Shown here piece after piece: positions 38,201 through 50,606 of a stretch of 64,000 bases of DNA (positions are counted from its first letter, which is position 1; each line of letters starts with the position of its first letter). The stretch lies in contig CM041085.1 of the NCBI GenBank assembly GCA_023079485.1, forward strand, positions 35,263,121 through 35,327,120, in the 5' to 3' direction. The notes under the pieces are model-generated. The model worked only from the letters and a program-made list of their open reading frames with translations, was not told the origin of the DNA and ran no database searches. Source of the stretch: Archilochus colubris. Taxonomy: Eukaryota; Chordata; Aves; Apodiformes; Trochilidae. The position numbers and the translations under genes are program-made.

Positions 38201-41057
38201 CTGCAACACTTAAAAAAAATATTGAGAATAATGAAACAAGTCCTTAAAATTTTTTCTATACGGTTGAAGTCCAGTGTGGGTTTTTTAAGCAAAAGGGAGA
38301 AATGCTTTAATCACAAAGGATAAAACTGCACACTGCTACCAGTGAAGGAATATTGAATCATTTCTACCTAGTGGAGGAATATATATTTTTAAATGCCCAC
38401 AGATTTCTGAAAAACATTAAAAAACATTCTGCTGTGGTTCATCATCATGTGCATACACTAATTGACTTAAATTTGTTGCTTTTGCATAAAACCCACAGCC
38501 TTTGCTAGGCGGATAGGCTCCTTTGATGGGTCAGAGAAGGATGCTGTGCTTGCAGTGTGGTCATAAATTTTCAAGGTTTTTACAATTTATGCCAAGCTTA
38601 GTGGCTGCACTGGACTAAGAACACAAGGGAGAATAGATATGCTTTACTATGATCAGGGCAGAAGAGAACCCCCACAGCTCAGCATTATGCCTGCAGACTC
38701 ATTGGTACTCTGAAGTGAATTAGTGCAAGGAATTTCATGAGATTATGGTAGCAATTTAGTACAGAACAGCTGCTGCACTGCACTAGAAGATACTCCTTCT
38801 AGTCTTTACTTACATGACCACAAAGACCTTCTGAGTTAATCCAGATCGTACATCTTTTATCTTTACCACCTTGTGCAGGGATGTGCTATGCCTCATAATT
38901 AGTTGGTGTTGTCTAACATTTTTTTACACTAGCAATAATTCCATTATCACAAGTCCAATATATCTTCATTACATTAGACACTATATGACTATTTCTTCTC
39001 ATTGAATTATTCCCTATATCTAGAGAATCCATGTATTTTTCCCTCAGCTACAGTTTGTTTTGTATTCCTTCAACAGTGTAGGGTTTCTGAACTGTGACCC
39101 TGAAGCCAGAACAGGCAGGTATATGAGGACATCTCCAGTCTTACTAACTGCATATATGAAGCCTCACAGTGTACAGAGTCCAACTGCAAGAGGATGTGTG
39201 TGAATGCACATCTTTTTTCCACTTCTGGGGCATGGGTATTCCTGTATAACTTCCAATAATTAAAAAAAAAGTCTTTGAAAATTTATACCTAGTGGGATCC
39301 TTGACTCACATAGCTTGGCACTACAAATGTTGATGAAGACACTAGAAATTAGGACTGAAACGTCTCTGAGCTTAATGCTAATACTTAAGCAGGCTGATAA
39401 GCCAAGTCAGAACTGGTGTTCCCCTAGGAATTCCCTTTTCCTTCCCCCCCCACAGTCTCTTGCTTGCCCAGCAACAAAACAGAGCTCAGGCATGACTGTC
39501 ATTTGCTTTTTCTTTCCTTCTGTAAAATGGAAAGTTATTGAAACTAATAAAGTTCATCTTTTTTTTTTCTCATGTCATTAAAATACTCACTTGACATTTT
39601 TTCATTTCAGAAGATCAGAGCCACACTTGTAAAAAATAACATGTACAGTTACCTTTTGATGCCATGTAAACTGTTTTTTCTATAGAGTACTTCCGAGCAG
39701 TCATATAGATGTGAAACGCTGGTCTATACTACTTTTGCTTTTCAACATTACATTACTTGCTATGTATTTTTCACTTGTGTCTGTTATGTCACTGATCAGA
39801 AATTAATTCCTTCCAATTCTGCCTGGCTCCAGAATACCATCAGGCATGAAATTTCACAGACACTTTTTCCTGACTGAGAATTATTGAATATAAAGCTATA
39901 AAAGCGCACATAAAAGCTAAAAGCCCTTAGAGTTATTTGGAGGGGAAACAAAACATCCCTCAAGCAGCAAATGGGAAGGAAAATCTTCCTCTTGTAGCTT
40001 AGCTCCTGTCTGCTTCAGGAAAAAGATCATCAATTAAGATAAATGATGCTGTACGGCAGACTTTAGACTCATGCCACAGAAAAGTGTACCTAATGAGATA
40101 ACATTATATTTTTAAAGGATCAGTAATTTATTTATAGGCAGGCACCTCAAGGGTTAATTACTAGTGCTTTACTCTCCAAGCTTTCCAGCTTGACTTCTAG
40201 GAGACATACAATCAGAACTGGTTAATCCACATCAGCTTGTTTAAAGAAATTGTCAGATTAACAAATCAATGATGCTTACACACTAAAAAATTGGTTTCCA
40301 CTTAAAAGCTGACTGGATTTACAGAGTTTACATGCAGCATAAATCCCGTTTTCATGTAATTTAGCAGGGATTCCAGGCAAAGTGATTCTCCCCTCTCCTG
40401 TCAATTTACAAGACAAGAACTGGCCAGCAGAAATCCTATTGCAGTTTGATGGATGTCTATTGAAGGAAACAGGGGACGAGAAAAAAAAGAGCAAAGCAGG
40501 TTTTTTGATGTGTGGCTACAGATTGCTGTCACTGATCATTCCACAGCTAACTGTGACTTTCCATATAAAGTGTGCTTTTCCCTGCTTTCCTGATTATGCC
40601 AAGTATGCCTTGCCTAACTTGTGAGATGTGGATTGATGCAACAGCCCACCAGGGGGGATTGTATGGATCAATGCATCAATGGTGCTATAGTCATGGGGTT
40701 CTCACCCATTTCTCTATTTTATTTCTGTTCATACCTGGTGCAGTCATTATAAAAGACTGAAAAGTGTGGCTGCCTTCAAGCAGTCTATGGAACTGAATGC
40801 AAAAGTTACCTTTGCTGCAACAAACTCTTTGTTCTGTGTGTGCATCTCTCCTCTCTCTCTTTTCCCCTTTGTCCCTCTCCATTGCTTCCCTTTGAAGACT
40901 GTGGAGCATTATGTAGTTTTATTTTTGCTTTCTGTTACTTTTGGAATTTGATGGAGAATGGGTTGCAGGAACAGAGCACACTTGAGATCATTAGGACTAT
41001 ATCCCCCTTCACTGGGTCAATAACAAATCAAGGTAGAAAATTTGAAAGGTACATTGA

Positions 41058-41106
41058 TTTTTTTTTTTTTTATTTTTTTTTTTATTTTTATTTTTATTTT
41101 TTTTTT
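41058..41106. repeat. T-rich tract with single A interruptions
   Basis: Forty-nine bases of T broken only by isolated A residues, at times with period 6 (TTTTTA). In the PRKN transcript it is an A-rich tract within intron 7. Confidence 0.92.
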
Positions 41107-41438
41107 GTTGAATTGCCACTGAATTAGAAGAGCTGTGATATAAAATGCATTGAGTTGACAGGGCCTTAATGAACTGAATATCCAAAACTCTAATAATAGT
41201 TTCCTAATTTCTTTATCTGGAAAATATGATCCGAAGACAAACATTATTTGCAATTAAAAAATACACCACAGTGTTAGTTTGCATTTTTTTCTGCTTTGTA
41301 TCTACAGATAGAACTGAACTGAAGGTTAATGCTAACATATAAAGGCAGACTGTGCAGAATTGAAGAGGACATGCAACATTTTTACATTTCAGGCTAATGC
41401 TTTGTGTCTTTGTTCAGAAGAGTCTCAATATTAAATAA

Positions 41439-41453
41439 GATAGATAGATAGAG
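41439..41453. repeat. Short GATA tetranucleotide repeat
   Basis: Just over three GATA units in tandem. This is a minor microsatellite. Confidence 0.8.
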
Positions 41454-41986
41454 ACAAAAGAGAACATTATGGAAGTGGCTGAAGTAAGTGGCATGTACAC
41501 AGTAAACAATTCTGCTGAGTACTGTTCTAATTTGTCCCAATATACTACAACAAATTACTCTTGCCTCAGAGACTCCTTATCTTAGATTTTCCAAGCCAGC
41601 TAGCCTCTATTTCTTGATAAAAGACACAGCAATTTTTCAGAAAATTGCACATTAAATAAAGGAGAAATCCAGTGTTAGAAATAATTGCCCACATTTTTTT
41701 CTCCTGCTGAGCCAATCCTCCATCTAAATAGTTGAAAAGCTACCTTCAAAGTTAGGGCTGTGTAATCCATCTGCATTGGCCACAAAATAATAGGTTTGAC
41801 AATAGTGTAGAGCCATTGCTCTTAGCACTACTGTCTGCTAGAAAAATCTGGGTAAATAATCTTTGAGAGGTCAGAAAGAGCAAAGAAGGACAGCTTTGAA
41901 TTACACTCTCCACAGTACTGTCTGGGCATACACTTGTGATACAGATGCAACACTGAGCTCCACAATGCACAATAGGAAATCATTCA

Positions 41987-42045
41987 GCCCTTTTTTCTCC
42001 TCCCTCTCCCTCCTCACTCCCCTTCTGGGAAAAAAAAAAAAAAAA
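41987..42045. repeat. Pyrimidine tract followed by a run of 16 A
   Basis: A 40-bp CT-rich tract abuts an uninterrupted A run (42030-42045). Simple sequence only. Confidence 0.85.
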
Positions 42046-42269
42046 GAAGATACCTTTGGTTTGAGAGAAGCTGGAACTAGCAGTAAGTATACATAAACAA
42101 ATGCACTGACCCTAGCAAAAAATCCATCTCTCTCACAGTATCCTACTCTGGCCCAGGCCAATAACAGATGCTAAGAGAAAAGTATAAGAAAAAAGAAAAG
42201 CTTTAAATATCTCTGTATAGCATGTTTATCTGCAGGCCGCATTTAGGCACATTCTGTGAGAGAGGATGC

Positions 42270-42840
42270 AACTAGATTGCCTTCTTCCCTTGAAAGCCTT
42301 AGGAATTCTCCATTGATGTATCTAGTCACTTTAAAAATCCTGACACTTTTGGTCTCTACAATTTTCTTAAACAAGGAGTTCCACAATTTTAATATGTGGT
42401 GTGTGAGCTTCCTCTGTTTTACACCTACTGCCTCATAATTGTATGGCTATCTCCAGTTCCCACATAGTAAGAGTGAGAAAATCACTGTTAATGTTCTCCA
42501 TTCCTGTCATAATTTTAGAAATTTCCACATCTTGATCCAGGAGCCTCTTGTCAGAACAGAAAAATAAGCATCTCATCACACACAAGCTATTCCATTCCCT
42601 TGGCCACTTCTGCTGCCCTATGTTTAAACAGTAGTTAGCACTTTCTTTTTCAGGGGCAATAACCAAAAGCACACTTGCTATGTGCAGAGCAGGGTGCGCC
42701 CTTCATTTACCACAAAGAAATAACATTTTCTCATTCCTAATGGTTCTTAGTACCTTAATTGCCCTTTTGACTTTCACTTAGTGCTCAGATGGTATTTTCA
42801 GTGAACCATCCAAACAGGACACCAAATAAATGAGACAACA
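42270..42840 (-). mobile_element. Ancient CR1/L3-type LINE fragment
   Basis: The + strand contains, in order, landmarks of the antisense C-terminal half of old amniote CR1 elements: a ggtctctacaa segment (about 42351), aaggagttccacaatttta (42374), acacctactgcctcataatt (42421), tccattcctgtcataatttt (about 42498), a diverged caggagcctctt segment (42538), and further out attgcccttttgactttcactt with tcagtgaaccatcc (42759-42812). The order and spacing fit one degraded element on the minus strand. I recognise it by resemblance to turtle/crocodile-type CR1 consensus from memory. Divergence is high, so subfamily and exact ends are uncertain. Confidence 0.72.
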
Positions 42841-43250
42841 AATGAGAGACCAGTGCCAACCTGCTTGCTTCTGCCCTTGTACACGACAGATGATCTCACC
42901 CCTGCTTCTTAAGAAGCCTTACTGGAAAGCACATTCAAAAAACACCAGCAACGTCAAGCTGACAGCTCTTCAAGCTGAATCAGTTTGCTACTCCATCCCT
43001 CCACCTGAGCAACGCTGCAGCAGCATCGCAGCCAACTCTGGGCCATGGCCATGTACCCCATAAACCTGACTTCCCTTCCTGGCTCTACCTCAGCTTGTCT
43101 CTGCACTAGGACTTCCCCAGTGATCCCAGGGCTGTGGTTGACCCTGCGTGGCATTCCCCACTGGCAAACCATAGCATGGCAGAGCCAGCCTCACTACCAT
43201 CCCAGGATCACCCTGGCACCTCCTGCCAGCAAGCAGTCGCTATAGAAGTC
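42841..43250. other. GC-rich unclassified block beside ancient LINE
   Basis: Roughly 400 bp rich in CC and CT dinucleotides on the + strand follows the ancient CR1 fragment. It has few CpG pairs, no exon-like open frame with good splice sites, and no match to PRKN exon 7. It may be part of a further old repeat. No function can be assigned. Confidence 0.35.
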
Positions 43251-46200
43251 TGCAAAATGACTTACCTAGTCTCTAAGGAGTTAAGGATGTAGGACACAAG
43301 CTATGGTGTGAGGTATGAGGGAAGAAAACAAAATGGACAATAATTTGATAATCCAAAACTAACACAAGAAAATGAACTAAAAGCTTTTATCTGAAAGCTG
43401 AAACCAAGGAACAAAAGATCAGGATGGCAAACAAATAAGGAGAACAAAGAAAACTACCATCAGCCCTCTCCTTTTCATCTTCTAAAGGAAAAACAATTTT
43501 CAAAGAGCACTTTATTTACTCTGTAATAAATAGCCTTGTAACTTTCATTATAAATATCATGAAATAACAAGAAAATTACAAGGGCCATTTTACTTTGACA
43601 GATGAAACAGCATAGGATTGGAGATTCAACAATAGACAATGACTGATGTTCAGTAGAATTTCTCCATTGCCCCCAAAACATGTTATTAAATAACGTAAGA
43701 AATACACAAAATTTGAAAAGATACTGTTCTGCTGTATATTGTGAATGATGTTGTCAGATTCTCTTTGCTTTGATGAAAGGAAAAGGAATAGAAGCAGAAA
43801 TAAATTTTTGCATATGGGTCTTATAGACTTGAATTTGAAAACTATGAAGACTAATTTCTCTAAACCCTAGATATGAAACCCTGAAGTTTCATAAAGAGTA
43901 CAAAGTTCCTTGCAACCTGACCTGTGCACACAGCATGCTGGAGCCCTCCCTCTTTATGCAGAATCTGTACTGAACTCACACAGAAAATTCTTGAGGACGA
44001 GACAGTTTGTCTGATGCCCTCAGGTTTTTTTGTCTGTGCTAAGAGAAACAATGGCCTCAAACTTAGACAGCATATGACCCAGAATAAATGGAAAACAACA
44101 TCTCCACCTGTAGCTTAATCTTTCATCTGCAGATCCCTCTAAAGGTTTCGTTTTGGATATATTTTTTTTCTTTTCATGTCTGGTAGCTGTCAGGACAAGT
44201 TCTTTTGTGACTAAAAATCCTGTTTATGTAAAGTATGCTGCATCTAGTTGTGAAGATGGTGCTAAAGCATTTATTTTATTTATGCTGTAGTTGAATTGAA
44301 AGCCTCCCTTGTGCTAATATCCCCACTATGCTAAGTAGTGGGCAAACATGTGAAATGAGATAGATTATACGGTCATCTATAAGTCTACCAGAGGGTGCTA
44401 TGTGCAAGGGTGGTACACAGTCTATGGCAGATTCCCCAGGAGATGAGGCTAAAGCAGTACAAGAAAACTGCCCATTCTACAGTTATAATAACCAATGCAA
44501 AACTGTGATTTTAATTGTCTCAACATCATAAGCTGTGAGTTTGGCTTAACTTAGTGATCTTACATAGAAAAATATTCCACTGCTAAAGGATTCTCCAACT
44601 ACCCTTTACAAACAGAAAATCATAAATAAATCCCATGTCTTGAATTTAGAGAATATAAAACAACAATCTGTAGCAAACTCAAAGCTATGTTTGACAATGA
44701 CAAGGCAATGCTGCCATAGAATTACCTTGGGAACCTCCACTGAAGGCAATGGCAATTGAAAGTTATATCATCTGGATCTAAATCCTCACTTTATGACTTT
44801 GTGGAGGAAAAACAGTCATGACAGAATTTCAGTTTTGTATTTCCTTACTTTTCTCTAAAAACCTCAGCATTGTTTAAATATGGACCTCTCCACACTAATG
44901 CATGTGTTACATACAATTAAAAAAATACAAAATCTGGATACCAGAAAGGCTTTTATGGAAAACATTAATGCACTTTTTACTCAAGTCTTTAAAGACTTTT
45001 CAGCCATTTACATAAAACTAAGCTTAGGCAAGTTTTTAAAGGAAAAATAAACCCCAAAATAATAATAGAAAAAGCTCTTAATGCGTCCATGTGACCAGAA
45101 TAGCTGAAATTAGCAATTTCAGTTTTCTAGGTGCAGTCTGTTTCTATTTCTTTTTCCTTATTTAGCTTGGCTTATTTACCTGGCTTGTTGGGAAAGGAGT
45201 TACTAGAGGCTATCCATTACTGGCCCTGAAGCCCACACAAAAAGCCTGAGGATGCCATGTAAGTAATAGGTCTTGTATCTTTCTTCTGCTTTAGCAATAT
45301 AACTACTTTCAAAACAAACTTTAGGCCTGGAGAAGCTCAGTTTTTACTGTAAAATTTGCTAATAAATTGCTCCATTGGCAGGATACAATCTGCAGTTTAT
45401 TCAGTCTGCAATATTCTCTTGCAATAGTTACTACGATTTCATGTTCAGTGCTCAGAAACCAACTCTCTCCATTTTGAAGCAAGTAGGACTTAGCTGGGTG
45501 GGAGGACTGATCAAAAAACCAGCAATTTAAATAATTATTGGTGGCTGGTGTGCTAAGAAGAGCAAATGAATTTCACCACGAAATTTGAAGGTGAGTGTAC
45601 AGGAAGAGTAGATGGGGATTGCAGCATGCAGGAAAAAACACGGAACACTGAAGAGAGTTATTTTTCATGTCAGATTTTCTTTAACCTGCAAGCTCCCAGG
45701 GCCGAGACCCATTAGCACACTGACCATGATGTTTTAACCTAGGCAGTGGACTACACTTGCAGTACTGTGGCTCATATTTTCCTGACAAATGAGGCAAGGA
45801 AAGGGATGGGTTGCACTGAGGGAACTGCCAGCTGAGAGCATCTCACTGATAAAAAGAAAGATACAGAAAAAGGGCTCTCTGCTGAGACACTTCTGTAGTG
45901 AGAGGAACATCACTGAGATGGTTACATTCATGCAGGATGTGGGGGATGTCAGAAGAGGGAACAGCTAAATCCCCATCTCAAAGGAGAAAAAGGCCCCATG
46001 CAGGGAAGAGTATGGCTGGTCATTTAGTGTTATACTACCTAGCAGGAACAGATATATAGAAGGAACTAGTGAAAAACAAAAATTTAACAAAGCATTGGTG
46101 GCAAGCATGAAAGTGACAAAAGGACCCCCTGACAAATAGGGGTGACACACCAGTTGATGTGTTGCTTCTCAGAATCATGAAGCCACTAAAAAATTGTCCA

Positions 46201-49200
46201 CCTTTACCTGCGTGGGCAGGAGCTATATTGTAAAATGATCTTGGGAAGATCAAAAGGGACTGGAGGCTCTGTGAACAGATGCAAAGAGGCTATTCTAGGG
46301 CTACTCCCATTACTCCTTTTGAAGGAGTGTCAAAGATCAGGTACAGACAGATATGATCTAGAGGTAAGTATGTGGCTGCATGGTTAGTGTTGACAGGAAG
46401 ATAATCTTTTTACTCAACCATGGAAAGGTGTTCCATGAAAGCAACTTCCCCAAGTCCATCTCAGAAGAAATAGATGAAGGAAATTCACTTCTGTCAGTTT
46501 CCTTTGAGGACAAAGGGAAAACAGTTTTGCCTTACTAAAACCAGAGAAAAACATCTTTATGTCCTTGACTTGTAGAAATAATAACAAACCTCAACAGTCA
46601 GACTGACAGTGTGCTTAATGTTGACAGGATCCTTGCCCCTAAGAATAATTTTGGCCCGACCTATCACTCAAGATCCTCTGTGAAATCCAACTGACGGTGA
46701 TAGCTGCAGGGTCTGTTTTCAATGTTTTTTCTTTCTCCATATTTCATATGCAATTTTTCCAACTGTGACATACACTAACGTTTGTGCATCACACAGTGTA
46801 AAAGAACTCAGGAGAAATCAAAATGAAGACATAGCACAGAAGAGGTATTAAGAGGTACAGTCCTTGCCCCTTCTATCCCTAACCTCAAGAGCCAAAGAGA
46901 GGCTAATTCAGTTTATGGCATGATTCACAGCAGTCTGCAAAGCATTTTAAATGTCAGCTGCAGTACTTTAAAGACATTTTGGCACTGAGAGATTGCTATG
47001 CATTCCTTTATCACAGGCACCCCTTTTCTACGCATCCCTCTATAGACTCTAACGGCAGCTCCATAGCTCCAGTCAGAACGGAAATCTCAGCTGATTACTT
47101 GAAGTCACCTCAATTTTGCAGTTTGATGAGGGCCTGGTTGCACCCCATGACAGCATGCCAACATCTAAAAAGATAAAATGTTACTGTTGTAGAAAAAGGT
47201 AAAGGGAGATTACCAACTACAAATCTGAGCAACATATTATTTATCCACCTCTTATCTATAAAAAGCATACAAGTTCACCCATCACTGAGAAAACCACTTC
47301 TTCAGTGTCTGCAGAAAAGCATGTGCAAACATGTCTTTGTAGGTCTAAATTCCCTTTCATGTGCTTCGTATATGACTATTACTGAAGTGAGGCAGAGTCC
47401 TGTAAATGTCAGAACAGGGAGAGGTTTATAAATTTTTAGATGCTCAAATGATAAATCCTTTCCAGATATGTGTGAGAAGCAAGATACAGCAGGAATGAAA
47501 AAGTGATTTAGTGTCATAGTGAAAAGTATAAAGGCAGCATGTTGATAGTAATATAGCAAGTTTTTTCTCTGCATAATTAATAATGAAGTTGTATTTATAT
47601 CCCTAAAAGGAATTACATTAATAAACTTACATCAAAAAGGAAACATTTTTGGATGGGTGTATCACTGACCTAGGGATTCATCATAAATGAGAAACTTACA
47701 GGAGGCTATAAATAAATATATGGTATTAAACCACATACAATTAAAAAGAAAATTGAAGATTCACACCCCAAAGAACAAATAAAAATAACAGTACGGGGAA
47801 GGGTGAGTACCCCAAGACTTTGACTAAGTAAACCCTAAGCCTTATACCCAGAAGTGTGATTCTAACTAGTAATCCACAGTGTAAAAGTATAAAAAAATTC
47901 TGAGAGGCTGTGGTTGCCTTGCAAGAGCTCTGGATGGAAATAAATCAGAACTTTGCCTTATGTGAACTGGGATTTTATATGACCTTCATGCTGCAGAGCT
48001 GTCAAGTGGTAGCAATGATGAATGCAATCAGACAGCTATTAGACACTGTTCTAATTTAGACACAGCAAAACTTATCGAGTAATGTCAAATGAAACAAAAA
48101 GCAGAAGTGCAGTGTGAAAGGGCTTTAGTTCCCTTTAGGTAAAATTCAAAGGACCTTATACCATCAAGGCCTTGCTGAGCCGGGCATGAAGGTCTTGGAA
48201 GTGATGAGGCAAGATAATTGACTGAATATGGCAAATCCTCAGAGGAAGTTTAAAGTTTATACAGAGATGATGTGCTTTTGCAAAGTTTTGAGCTAGGCTG
48301 TTAAATAATTTTGAAAGTTAGCCTTTCTTTCATTCCCTTGTCAACACCACCTAGACTAATTCTTAAGCAAGAAACATGTGAAGGAAAGTATAATTTATTT
48401 CCATACTGTTTTATCATCTTAGTGAAGACCATATATATAAAGAACATTGGAGCAATTTTATGTGCATCAATATCTATACAAGCAGAAAGACATGGGACTG
48501 AAACACTCTTCCCTGCACCTAAACTATATTCAGTATTTCAACACAGCCCAAAGTGCTCCCCAAGCCCCTCCAAACCCCAATGTGGAAAAGTTAAGGATAT
48601 AGACTAGTGTGAAATACCTACAATTAACAGACTACAAAGCTGTAATTGGAAATGTCCTTTTGCCTAGACACTGGCTCAGAAACATTCTAGTTTTGCCCTT
48701 CACACTTTTGATTTTACAAGTAAACAGAGAAAGATGTATGATTGCAATTCTTTCTGATCAGATGTGATCAGATTTTCAATATGTCTGAGATGTGAGGAAG
48801 TCTCCAGAAGAGTCCAGGTCTAACAAAGATCAAATGAAGGTTGGAAATCATTATAGGGATGAATTCTGGCTGGGACTTAGTGACTTTATTGTTTCAGAAG
48901 CAAATGTCTGCTGGGCTCACCATGAAAGCCGTACTCTTCTTGCCATAAGTGATGATGGCATAACCATTAGGACAGTAAAAACAACGTGACACCAAATACC
49001 TAAAGATCCAACAACCAATGGTTCCCCAAAAGATCAAAAACAGAGGAGACAAGAGCTGCAGTCCTTTGAGGATGACCTACTGCTGGTCATGACAATTCAT
49101 TGTCAGCTGAGCAGGGCTGCACTGAGCTGATACATCTGGTAGGTACACACCTGAAAAGAAGTTGGGCAACTTCATCCCTTTGAAGACAGCAGTAATCTAA

Positions 49201-50584
49201 AAGAGGACAAATCAGACTCCATGGGAGAGCGACAATGATGAGAGAAGACAGAGAATCTTTTCCACAAACTGCCTGAATGCTCTTTCAGCAGCTTGCTGAA
49301 GACTAGCCAGAACCCAGACTTGAATATAGGATGAGTGGGAATCCGGACAGAAATTTTTTCTTGCTTTTCTTGGAAATCATGCCTCGAAAAAGGACTAATC
49401 TTCCCAGGCACAAGTCTACATCTGGGAGCTTTAGCAAGTCTGATGAACTGCTGGTGCTAAATAGATATTAAAAGGACTATCAAAATAGATGTTCTTGCTG
49501 TGCCCCCAAACAAAACTGCATTTCAGGAGCCACTTTCCAGTGGCTTTAAGCATTCAGATGCCCTGGTTTGGAGGCCAGAAGAATTTCCTACCATGGCTGC
49601 TTTTGTGCCAGGTAGCCTTCATGTATCTGGCTACATTCTTTTTCAATTCATTGCTTTAGATACTAAGTCTGTGGAAAAATATTCCTGTCTCTGTTCAACA
49701 CCACATTTGGAAAAGTCCTGAATGTTCTACTCCATTGATCTCTTATATTATGACACTAGAACAGGCCTGGACTAGAAAAAGATCAAGTATTCCCTCAGTC
49801 GTAAATATTATTAACTTAGTATTTAATTCAAAAGCAAACTTAAAAGTTCTCATTGTCCTAAAATCAAAGCAGAGTTAGGGCAAAGTGGTTGTGTAAAGCC
49901 AATATAGACATGGTGCCTATAGCAAATGGGAAATTTCTTTCAAAGAAAAGTACAGTCCAAGCTAAGAGTGGAAATACAATTTGCTATCTGTCAGTTCCTA
50001 CTAGTGAGACTCTATACAATTTCACTTGCTGTGGTGACAATGTCTGAAATGCAGGTTTTGATACACGGTATGTCCTGAGGATTAAAATGCTACTTAAGGT
50101 TTACAGTAATTGCTAGAACTGCAGGAAAGAGAAGTGACACAAATCATTTGATGTAATAGAAATTCATGTGTACAAGCTGCTGTATTAGCTTATAATTCAA
50201 TTGTTTTAATATTCTAATTTAAAGGCTCCCATCAAAGAAATTACTAGTCTCAATAACAGTGTGAGTTATCAGCAGATTACAGATTAGTCATTTCAGTGGC
50301 CATATGTTCCCTTTCCATTGAGACCTTATGAACTCCAGCTGTAGTAGATTTATAGCTCTGCTTTGGAAATAATTACTTAAATTCAGTTAGGACTTATTAT
50401 CTTCACTTGTAAGTTTTTAACATTGAGTTGTCCATAATGAAAGGTTTTTATTACAGAGAAGAAATATACAAGTTTAGATTCAATAAGGGCCTCATTTCCA
50501 CTGGACAGCAAATATGCAGTAGTATCAAGTTTCACAAGTAGATCAAATGACAGTTCATTTCCTAATTTAGCCTAAAGTTAAACT

Positions 50585-50606
50585 TATATATATATATATA
50601 TATATA
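50585..50606. repeat. (TA)11 microsatellite
   Basis: Eleven perfect TA dinucleotides, the longest uninterrupted AT-dinucleotide run noticed in the window. It is self-complementary and could form a cruciform. Confidence 0.95.

Larger units (their letters stand above)
35226..42269. other. Intronic sequence without recognised genes
   Basis: AT-rich intron 7 between the 35-kb CR1 stub and the ancient LINE. It contains the T-rich tract at 41058-41106, the GATA repeat, and a stretch near 37975-38215 that looks unusually undecayed and is noted as a possible conserved non-coding element. No exon 7 of PRKN was found. Confidence 0.65.

Noticed and set aside
38580..38640. Candidate PRKN exon 7 (minus strand has a VF..VQC-like string)
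   Set aside because: The surrounding RING1 residues and the Leu-Pro-Cys-Val donor end are missing.
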